Shown here: piece after piece, positions 1-5,825 of the stretch
Layout of the letters: every line of letters begins with the position of its first letter
Position numbering within the stretch: the stretch's first letter is position 1
DNA from: JADGNZ01 sp035995985
GTDB taxonomy: Bacteria > Acidobacteriota > Thermoanaerobaculia > Gp7-AA8
DNA length: 12,321 nt
Assembly (NCBI GenBank): GCA_035995985.1
Contig: DASYJY010000161.1
Location: 1 to 12,321 of the forward strand
Direction: 5' to 3'
Translations under genes and position numbers: made by a program
The notes under the pieces: model-generated
The model's input: the letters and a program-made list of their open reading frames with translations, nothing else
Databases searched by the model: none
What the model was told of the DNA's origin: nothing

Positions 1-1
1 C

Positions 2-442
2 CCCGGCAACCTCGGATATCCCGTTTTCGAAACGGCCTACGCGAAAGTTGGCGTCTACATCTGCTACGACCGCCACTTCCCCGAGGGCGCGCGCGAGCTC
101 GGCCTGGCCGGAGCGGAGATCGTGATGAATCCCTCGGCCACCGTGGCCGGACTCTCCGAATATCTCTGGAAGCTCGAACAGCCCGCTCACGCCGTCGCCA
201 ACGGCTACTTCGTCGGCGCCATCAATCGCGTCGGTTTCGAAGCGCCGTGGAACATCGGCGAGTTCTACGGCCAGAGCTACTTCTGCGATCCGCGCGGCCA
301 GATGCTCGCCGTCGGCCCGCGCGATCAGGACGCGCTTGTCACCGCCGACCTCGACATGGACAAGATCCGCGAAGTCCGCAACACGTGGCAGTTTTACCGC
401 GACCGCCGTCCGGAGACGTACAACGGGATCGTGAGACTCTAA
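2..442 (+). CDS. Beta-ureidopropionase-type carbon-nitrogen hydrolase (nitrilase superfamily), 3' part
   Basis: The reading frame is open from the window edge, so the 5' part is missing; 146 C-terminal residues are visible. The nitrilase-superfamily nucleophile motif VYICYDRHFPE lies at visible residues 18-28, with the catalytic Cys at 21. The catalytic Glu and Lys would lie upstream, outside the window. The stretch NPSATVAGLSE, then AINRVGFE and FYGQSYF, follows the order and spacing I recall for beta-ureidopropionase (human UPB1, bacterial PydC). That enzyme hydrolyses N-carbamoyl-beta-alanine to beta-alanine, CO2 and ammonia, the last step of reductive pyrimidine breakdown, in the cytoplasm. 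Only 7 bases separate its stop from xdhA, so the two are probably co-transcribed, which suits a nucleobase-degradation operon. A related N-carbamoyl amino acid amidohydrolase cannot be excluded from the C-terminal part alone. Confidence 0.88.
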   Translation, partial: PGNLGYPVFETAYAKVGVYICYDRHFPEGARELGLAGAEIVMNPSATVAGLSEYLWKLEQPAHAVANGYFVGAINRVGFEAPWNIGEFYGQSYFCDPRGQMLAVGPRDQDALVTADLDMDKIREVRNTWQFYRDRRPETYNGIVRL

Positions 443-449
443 TCCGTCA

Positions 450-1841
450 GTGCGCAATCACATCCTCATCCACATCAACGGCCGCGAACATCGTGTCGCT
501 GGGGATGCCGCGTTCCAGACGCTCGCGAACTACCTGCGCCAGGACGTCGCCGCGACAGGCACGAAGATCGTTTGCGAAGAAGGTGATTGCGGCGCGTGCA
601 CGGTGCTCACGAGGCGCGTGGCGGATGCGGACTACCGCCCCGTCAACTCCTGCATTCTGAATCTCGCCCAGCTCGACGGATCGTCCATCGTGACCGTCGA
701 AGGACTGCGTGAACCCGTCCTCCATCCCGTCCAAACAGCAATGGTCCAATGCCACGGAGCTCAATGCGGCTACTGCACGCCGGGCTTCGTCATGGCCATG
801 GCCGGCATGTTCGAAGTTTGTGATCGCGTCAACGAGAAACAGGTCCGCGATGGACTGACCGGAAACCTCTGCCGCTGCACCGGCTACGAGCCGATCATCA
901 AAGCGGCGCTGGCGGTCGACGGAACCGCGTCCACGAAGATGCGCGACCGTTATCCGGATCTCCCCGACGCAAGCGACTCCGTGACAGTCGGCAACTTCGC
1001 CGCCCCCGCCACGCTCGACGAAGCGATCGCCTTCAAACGCGATCATCCCGGCTGCACGATCGTGCAAGGCGGCACCGACGTCGGCGTCTGGATCAACAAG
1101 CGCAACTACGCCGCGCCGGCGATGCTGTCGTTGTCAAAGATTGGGAGTCTCAATGAGCTGCGCGAAGAAGACGGCGCCATCATCGTCGGCGCGAACACGA
1201 GCCTCGCCGATTTCGAAACGTTCATCACCAACCGCATCCCCGAGCTCGCAAAAATTCTCGCGATCTTCGGTTCCCCGCAGATCAAGAACGCCGGAACGCT
1301 GATCGGCAACATCGCCAACGGCTCCCCGATCGGCGACACGCTCCCGTACCTCTTCGTCGCCGGCGCCGGCCTCGAGATGAACGACGGCACCCGCACCATC
1401 CCCATCGACCGCTTCTACCTCGGCTACCGAAAGTTCGACCTGCAGCCGGACGAGATCATCACCCGCGTCCGCATCGGGATCGTCCGCGACACGCTCAAAC
1501 TCTACAAAGTCTCGCGCCGCAAAGACCTCGACATCTCCGCCTTCACCGCCGCCATCCGTATGGGGTTAACCGGCGACCGCATCGACCGAGCCGGAATCGC
1601 CTACGGCGGCGTCGCCCCGACCGTCATCCGTCTCCCGCGCACCGAGGCATTTCTCGCGGGCAAGTCAGCAACGCTCGACACCTTCGAACACGCCGGCCGC
1701 ATCGCCCGCGACGAAATCAAGCCGATCAGCGACGTCCGCGGCTCCGCTGACTACCGCCTGCAGTTGGCCGAAAACATCATGGCGAAGTTCTGGTACGAGG
1801 TCTTCGCAGACGCGCCGGAACGGCGCTTCGCGCAGGTGTAG
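450..1841 (+). CDS. xdhA: Xanthine dehydrogenase small subunit (2Fe-2S and FAD domains), XdhA
   Basis: This 463-residue protein is the electron-transfer subunit of a molybdenum hydroxylase that oxidises hypoxanthine and xanthine to urate. Domains in order: a ferredoxin-like 2Fe-2S domain (about 3-75) with C42, C47, C50 and C68; an alpha-helical 2Fe-2S domain (about 80-155) with C106, C109, C141 and C143 in CGYCTPG and CRCTG; an FAD-binding domain (about 180-350) with IVQGGTD at 204-210 and a flavin loop at about 273-296 (FGSPQIKNAGTLIGN); then the CO-dehydrogenase-flavoprotein-type C-terminal domain. The Fe-S plus FAD layout on one chain is the XdhA type rather than the three-subunit CoxMSL type. 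The start is GTG, chosen because the ferredoxin domain begins at once after it; no good Shine-Dalgarno is visible, which fits coupling to the gene ending 7 bases upstream. The partner xdhB is not adjacent but about 4 kb downstream, beyond an opposite-strand block. Confidence 0.95.
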   Translation: MRNHILIHINGREHRVAGDAAFQTLANYLRQDVAATGTKIVCEEGDCGACTVLTRRVADADYRPVNSCILNLAQLDGSSIVTVEGLREPVLHPVQTAMVQCHGAQCGYCTPGFVMAMAGMFEVCDRVNEKQVRDGLTGNLCRCTGYEPIIKAALAVDGTASTKMRDRYPDLPDASDSVTVGNFAAPATLDEAIAFKRDHPGCTIVQGGTDVGVWINKRNYAAPAMLSLSKIGSLNELREEDGAIIVGANTSLADFETFITNRIPELAKILAIFGSPQIKNAGTLIGNIANGSPIGDTLPYLFVAGAGLEMNDGTRTIPIDRFYLGYRKFDLQPDEIITRVRIGIVRDTLKLYKVSRRKDLDISAFTAAIRMGLTGDRIDRAGIAYGGVAPTVIRLPRTEAFLAGKSATLDTFEHAGRIARDEIKPISDVRGSADYRLQLAENIMAKFWYEVFADAPERRFAQV

Positions 1842-1845
1842 CCGT

Positions 1846-2307
1846 TCAGCAAAGCAGATACATCACGAGCGTCTCGAGCTTCGTCGGGTCGTCGTTCCAA
1901 TCACCGTATATCTCCCACGACGTGCGGCCCAGAGCGCGGCCGCTCTTCCTCGACCATTCGTGAATTGCGCTGTGCGCCTCGGCCAAATCGTCATACGGAC
2001 CGACATGCCTTGCGACCGCAGCCTCGCCGCTCGGAGTTCTTACAGGTCTGACCTCGCCGCATCGAGCAAACTCTCCCGTGACCTCGACGCCGAAGTCGGC
2101 GTGTATCGGATCCCCATCGTTCGCGGGAAGGTGATACACGAAGATGTTGTGTCCATCGGTCCGCAGGCCGAGCTGCGTGCGCAGGAATGCCCAGACCTGA
2201 TCGAGGGCAGGCCGCCAGACATCCCGAACTCGACCCACGGCAACTTCTCGACTGACCGCCGCCAGCAGCCTTGGCGAAACCACTTCGATCTGGACGTGTG
2301 GACGCAT
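1846..2307 (-). CDS. Stand-alone GyrI-like small-molecule-binding (AraC effector-binding) domain protein
   Basis: This 153-residue protein consists only of a GyrI-like domain, the ligand-binding fold found in SbmC/GyrI and fused to DNA-binding domains in BmrR and Rob. Visible hallmarks are the central HVGPYDDL at 101-108, then WEIYGDWNDDP at 131-141 and the terminal strand LVMYLL. E132 in WEIYGDW sits where this fold usually carries the buried acidic residue that contacts cationic ligands in BmrR. No helix-turn-helix is present, so it is not itself a transcription factor. The frame stays open upstream, but the ATG at 2307 starts the domain and lies two bases after the stop of the upstream lipoprotein gene (TGA-CT-ATG), implying translational coupling; no separate Shine-Dalgarno is seen. 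Its stop is 4 bases from the convergent xdhA stop, leaving no room for a terminator. The ligand is unknown. Confidence 0.82.
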   Translation of the reverse strand: MRPHVQIEVVSPRLLAAVSREVAVGRVRDVWRPALDQVWAFLRTQLGLRTDGHNIFVYHLPANDGDPIHADFGVEVTGEFARCGEVRPVRTPSGEAAVARHVGPYDDLAEAHSAIHEWSRKSGRALGRTSWEIYGDWNDDPTKLETLVMYLLC

Positions 2308-2309
2308 AG

Positions 2310-3131
2310 TCAGAAGTGCGGCAGCGGACGCCGCTCCAATGCAGCGCGTATTAGCGCGATCGCGTAATCGTGATCGACGCTCGCCGGTGTGTCGAAGTCC
2401 ACGCCGCCACGCCAGTTCTCCGGCGCCTCGGGATGGACACCGCTGAGAATCATCCATCCGCCTCCCGATTGCCCTTGCACCACCGCGGGCGTGCCGTCGG
2501 GATATCTGCCGATCACACTTCCCCAACCGGTGAGCGCAGGACCATCCTCCCAATACTGGTCGAGCGTGGGCGTTCCCGCTCCCGAGATCGGCACTGCCGC
2601 CTTGCGGGTCCCGCGCGCCTCGGCAGAGTAGAAGCCGAACTGCACGCCGGAGGTCAGGTTCAGACCGTTGTAGGGCGAGCGGCCGGCAAAGAACGCTCCA
2701 CCGCAGATGCCGAGGTAGTTTACGCCGGAGCGGACGGCGTCGCGGAGCTTCGTTGCGGTGTCCTTCTTGAGGCCCATCCCGATGCGAGTGAAGTCGCCGC
2801 CGGGAATGACGACGAGCCGATACGTACGCAGCCGCGCCGCGCTCATCTCATCTAGCTGCGCCGAGTTCGCAGTCGAGTATGAGATTTGACTCTTCAGCAG
2901 GAGAGTCTCGATCGCCGCGATGTCGTTAGGTGAGGTGCCCGTCCCATTGAACAGGAGAATGGGAGATACGCGGCTGGATGTCAGTGGGACAGCAGAGGCT
3001 CTCGGCCGATCACAGCCCGACACGGTGAGCACGACGAGGGCGAGGCAGAAGAAGCGGCGCTGATCCGTCAACACATGGGCGACGCCAAGCACAGCGGCAA
3101 ACCGGCAGAGCACCGTCTCAGACGCCCTCAT
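2310..3131 (-). CDS. Putative lipoprotein with BPL_N / class I glutamine-amidotransferase-like domain
   Basis: The protein is 273 residues from the ATG at 3131. A hydrophobic stretch (FFCLALVVLTV) ends in a lipobox VSGC, with the acylated Cys at residue 40, so it is probably a membrane-anchored lipoprotein exposed outside the cytoplasm. The rest resembles the BPL_N family, a flavodoxin/glutamine-amidotransferase-like fold. A nucleophile elbow GICGGA carries C143, and GVHPE carries H233 and E235, so a Cys-His-Glu triad is present. The natural substrate of such lipoproteins is not known to me, and biotin ligation should not be inferred from the family name. The ATG at 3131 is preferred because GAGGAA lies 4 bases before it. 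However, this gives an unusually long 26-residue segment before the hydrophobic core. A GTG at 3074 (254 residues) would give a standard-length signal but has no good ribosome binding site. The stop is followed after two bases by the GyrI-like gene. Confidence 0.72.
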   Translation of the reverse strand: MRASETVLCRFAAVLGVAHVLTDQRRFFCLALVVLTVSGCDRPRASAVPLTSSRVSPILLFNGTGTSPNDIAAIETLLLKSQISYSTANSAQLDEMSAARLRTYRLVVIPGGDFTRIGMGLKKDTATKLRDAVRSGVNYLGICGGAFFAGRSPYNGLNLTSGVQFGFYSAEARGTRKAAVPISGAGTPTLDQYWEDGPALTGWGSVIGRYPDGTPAVVQGQSGGGWMILSGVHPEAPENWRGGVDFDTPASVDHDYAIALIRAALERRPLPHF

Positions 3132-3135
3132 CGCG

Positions 3136-3141
3136 TTCCTC
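3136..3141 (-). promoter_or_regulatory. Ribosome binding site GAGGAA for the BPL_N lipoprotein gene
   Basis: On the minus strand GAGGAA precedes the ATG at 3131 by four bases. It decides between the ATG at 3131 and the downstream GTG at 3074, which has no comparable purine-rich site. The spacing is slightly short but acceptable. The rest of the 107-base gap to the NYN gene (3132-3238) shows no clear hairpin or promoter to me. Confidence 0.5.
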
Positions 3142-3238
3142 ACCCGGCGCCTCCGGAAAGATCCTCGCCCTGGCGGCGGAGCCACGGCGACGACGAAGTC
3201 GAACAGTTGCCTGGGGACGCAGGGATGGATGGCTCACG

Positions 3239-3778
3239 TCACTTCGCCAGATGATCGAGATACTGATCTAAGTTGACGAACTTTGTGGCAACTTCTTTCA
3301 ATTCGCGCGACGCGTGGCCCCAGAAAACAACATGCACCGTGATGCCGCGTTTCTTCAGGCGTTCGATTGCTGGAACGTAGTCCGCGTCGCCTGCCACGAG
3401 CGTGATCTCATCCTCGTCGATCTTAAGAATCTCATATGAATCCTCCATCATCATGGCCACGATGTCAGTGTCAATCTTCTTTTCGTGATTTGTCACGTTC
3501 CGATCGTAGACGACTACCTCAAACCCCGTTCGCTCCGCTGAGGCCCAAAGCGAATCGTTCTTCGGCGGGCGGGACCCGAAGAGTGCCGCCCGTTTCACAT
3601 CCGCCTTGTCGCCCCCCGCGAACTGGAACAGCTTTCCGAAATCAAGCTTCCACGAGTAGTCACAGATACGGTTTTGGACGGCGGACCATACATCTGGAGC
3701 ATGACCGCGTTGGGCCGCGGCAACGTGCATCCCCTCGATCCACACATTCGAGTTATCAACATACAGAAGATTCGCCAT
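3239..3778 (-). CDS. NYN-domain protein, LabA/DUF88-like putative PIN-fold ribonuclease
   Basis: This 179-residue protein is essentially one NYN domain, a PIN-like fold. The three expected acidic sites are present: D8 in YVDNSN (with N9 and N11), D103 and D105 in KKIDTDIV, and D131 and D133 in AGDADYVP. After them comes ERLKKRGITVHVVFWG, the strand and helix that close the fold, so the active site looks intact. NYN proteins are known or predicted metal-dependent RNases; the target here is unknown. The start is secure: the minus strand has AAGGAG five bases before the ATG. The gene lies 27 bases downstream of the OPT transporter gene and is probably read with it. Hand-counted GC is about 54% (290 of 540 bases from 3241 to 3780), well below a sampled 60-base stretch of the transporter gene (70%). 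This suggests more recent acquisition. No antitoxin-like small partner is visible. Confidence 0.88.
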   Translation of the reverse strand: MANLLYVDNSNVWIEGMHVAAAQRGHAPDVWSAVQNRICDYSWKLDFGKLFQFAGGDKADVKRAALFGSRPPKNDSLWASAERTGFEVVVYDRNVTNHEKKIDTDIVAMMMEDSYEILKIDEDEITLVAGDADYVPAIERLKKRGITVHVVFWGHASRELKEVATKFVNLDQYLDHLAK

Positions 3779-3783
3779 AACGA

Positions 3784-3789
3784 CTCCTT
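3784..3789 (-). promoter_or_regulatory. Strong Shine-Dalgarno AAGGAG for the NYN gene
   Basis: On the minus strand AAGGAG lies five bases before the ATG at 3778. It is the best ribosome binding site in the window; most other genes here have weak or no Shine-Dalgarno. This is consistent with the NYN gene having a different origin from its neighbours. Confidence 0.75.
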
Positions 3790-3805
3790 GTGTGTCACTG
3801 GATCC

Positions 3806-5758
3806 TTATAGATTCCCCTGCTCGTCAGCCTCGACGACCTGCGCCGACCGTCCCGCGAGATAGAGCAGCGCGCAGATGGCGATCACGACGAGGATTTTGA
3901 CAACGGTCGCGGTCACACCGGTGAGGTGCGTGAAATCCTTCGCGGCAAAATGCATGCTCGTCAGCGCGCTTCCGAGGGCGGGGAACTTTCCCGACGATCC
4001 GATGAGGAAGGCGATGAGGACGCCGACCAGGCCTTCGCCGGCGATCATCCCGGAGGCGGCGAGGACGCCGGGGTCGCTGTCGGTTGATTTGCCGGCTCGC
4101 TTCGCGTCGACCATGCGCCGAACGATGCCGCCGAGGAAGACTGGGGCGAGTGTGCCGAGCGGGAGGTAGATGCCGACGGCGAAGGAGAGTCCCGGAAGGC
4201 CGGCGATGATGGCGCAGATCGAGAGCGCGGAGCCGGTTCCGACGAGCGCCCACGGCAGCGATCCGGAGAGGACACCTTCGATCACAGTCTTCATTAATGT
4301 TGCTTGCGGCGCGGGGAGCTCGGGCGATCCGAATGTGAAAGCGCGGCCGAGCAGCAGCACCGTTCCGGCGATGGCCCAGCAGGCGCAGGCGGCGCCGAGG
4401 AATTGGCCGAATTGTTGTTTCGCGGGGGTGGCGCCGACGAGGAATCCTGTTTTCAAATCCTGCGAGATGTCGCCTGCTTTGGATGCGGCGATGCAGACGA
4501 CTGTGCCGACGGTGAGGATGGCGGCGCGCGCGGAGGGATCGGTCCAGCCGCACAGCACGAAGACGACCGACGCGCCGAGCAGCGTCACGAGCGTCATCGC
4601 CGAGGTGGGATTCGACGAGACGCCGATCAGTCCGACGATGCGCGACGACACGACGACGAAGCAGACGCCGAAGATTGCCACGCCGAGCGCCGCAACGAGG
4701 CGCGGGCCGAAGGCCATGTTGCCGGCAAGCAATCCCGGCACCGCCACGAGCGTGATGACGACGGCCAGCGGAACGGCGACGACGATCCACGACGGCACAT
4801 CGCGATCGGTGCGCGGCGCGTTCTCGCCATCCGCCATCGCCACGCCTCCGCGCCGCAGGCCGCGCATCACCGCCGCGAACGAGCTGGCCATCGTCGGCAG
4901 CGCTTTGATCACGGCAATGATTCCGGCCGCCGCCACCGCGCCCGCGCCGATGTAGCGAACGTAGCGCGACCAGATCTGCGCCGCCGTCATCGCTGCGATC
5001 GACAGCTTCATCTCCGGAAACATCGGAACTGACAATCCCGCGCCGAACGTGGCGATCAGTGGCGTGAGCACGATCGCAGAGATCAGGCTTCCCGAGACCA
5101 TGATCGCCGACTGCTTGTAGCCGAGGATGTAGCCGACCGCGAGTAGCGCGGGCGCGATTTCCAGCGCCAGCTCCGCTTTCGCCAGCACCGGCAGATGCAT
5201 CGCCAGCCCGGACGGAATCAGCACGAATGCGCCGATGGCCAGCTTGATCGCCGCGCCCGCGGCGAGCCCGATGAAGATCCACCGTCCGCCGGACGTGCCG
5301 GTCGTCGTCGCGCGCAGCACCTCGGCGCACGCGGTTCCTTCCGGATACGGCAACTCGTCCGCCGACTTCACGATCAGCAATCGCCGCAGCGGCACCATCG
5401 CCGCGATGCCGAGGAAGCCGCCGAGCAGCGCCAGGATCGACACCTGCCAGAACGGCGGCGCCATGCCCCACAAGAACAGCGCGGGAATCGTGAAGATCGT
5501 TCCGGTCGCGAGCGACGAGCTGGCGGAACCGATCGTCTGCGAGATGTTCGCCTCGAGGATCATGCCCTCGCGCCGGCTCGGCATCAGCTTGAAGAGCGCC
5601 ACGGTCAAGACCGCAATCGGGATCGACGTCGAGACCGTCAGCCCGACTTTCAACCCGAGGTACGCGTTCGCAGCGCCGAAGATCACGCCGAAGAGGACTC
5701 CGGCGATGACCGCGCGTGTAGTGAATTCGATGACCGATTCGTCTCGTGCCGGTGCCAT
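3806..5758 (-). CDS. OPT-family oligopeptide/metal-chelate transporter
   Basis: This very hydrophobic protein of 650 residues (from the ATG at 5758) has roughly 15 predicted membrane segments by eye. Family signatures are visible: ELPYPEGTACAEV near 135-147, SSNPTSAMT near 381-389, and GDISQDLKTGFLVGATP near 429-445. These are characteristic of prokaryotic OPT/YSL-type secondary transporters, which move oligopeptides or metal-chelate complexes across the cytoplasmic membrane by cation symport. A hydrophilic loop near 300-325 separates the two halves. Candidate starts in frame are ATGs at 5794, 5764 and 5758. The later ones keep MAPARDESVIEF just before the first membrane segment; none has a clear Shine-Dalgarno, so the exact start is uncertain. 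The gene is divergent from xdhB, 67 bases away, and upstream of the NYN gene on the same strand. The substrate cannot be told from sequence, so a link to purines would be speculation. Confidence 0.92.
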   Translation of the reverse strand: MAPARDESVIEFTTRAVIAGVLFGVIFGAANAYLGLKVGLTVSTSIPIAVLTVALFKLMPSRREGMILEANISQTIGSASSSLATGTIFTIPALFLWGMAPPFWQVSILALLGGFLGIAAMVPLRRLLIVKSADELPYPEGTACAEVLRATTTGTSGGRWIFIGLAAGAAIKLAIGAFVLIPSGLAMHLPVLAKAELALEIAPALLAVGYILGYKQSAIMVSGSLISAIVLTPLIATFGAGLSVPMFPEMKLSIAAMTAAQIWSRYVRYIGAGAVAAAGIIAVIKALPTMASSFAAVMRGLRRGGVAMADGENAPRTDRDVPSWIVVAVPLAVVITLVAVPGLLAGNMAFGPRLVAALGVAIFGVCFVVVSSRIVGLIGVSSNPTSAMTLVTLLGASVVFVLCGWTDPSARAAILTVGTVVCIAASKAGDISQDLKTGFLVGATPAKQQFGQFLGAACACWAIAGTVLLLGRAFTFGSPELPAPQATLMKTVIEGVLSGSLPWALVGTGSALSICAIIAGLPGLSFAVGIYLPLGTLAPVFLGGIVRRMVDAKRAGKSTDSDPGVLAASGMIAGEGLVGVLIAFLIGSSGKFPALGSALTSMHFAAKDFTHLTGVTATVVKILVVIAICALLYLAGRSAQVVEADEQGNL

Positions 5759-5810
5759 GCTCATCCGCGAAGCGTGGCGTGCCCGGCCGCGCATGTCAAC
5801 GCGCCGCCGC

Positions 5811-5816
5811 TATACT
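5811..5816 (+). promoter_or_regulatory. Possible -10 element (TATACT) for xdhB
   Basis: TATACT matches the sigma-70 consensus TATAAT at five of six positions and stands out in the GC-rich 67-base divergent spacer. A transcript starting about 7 bases beyond it would begin at about 5823, at most a few bases before the xdhB ATG at 5826, implying a leaderless or nearly leaderless mRNA. No Shine-Dalgarno precedes that ATG. No convincing -35 box lies 16-18 bases upstream. The same AT-rich patch read on the minus strand (TATAGC) could serve the OPT gene. Confidence 0.3.
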
Positions 5817-5825
5817 TTCCCGTCC

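Noticed and set aside
1842..1845. Terminator between convergent xdhA and the GyrI-like gene
   Set aside because: The genes are only four bases apart and I see no stable hairpin with a T-tract at either 3' end.
2308..2553. 82-residue upstream extension of the GyrI-like protein
   Set aside because: It overlaps the lipoprotein gene in another frame and is Arg/Gly-rich with no domain; the ATG at 2307 starts the conserved domain.
3075..3254. 60-codon plus-strand frame across the lipoprotein/NYN gap
   Set aside because: No ribosome binding site, a His/Pro/Arg-rich translation, and overlap with the 3' end of the NYN gene on the other strand.
4170..5032. Two long plus-strand open frames inside the OPT gene
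   Set aside because: Low-complexity, charge- or Ala/Thr/Pro-rich shadow translations of a clearly real membrane protein gene on the other strand.
5794..5799. Perfect TTGACA (-35 box) on the minus strand before the OPT gene
   Set aside because: The region 16-18 bases downstream (about 5770-5777) has no -10-like sequence, so it is probably chance.
5235..5825. Open frame extending xdhB by 197 residues upstream
   Set aside because: It is antisense to the OPT transporter gene, has no XdhB similarity, and the recognisable XdhB start lies at 5826.
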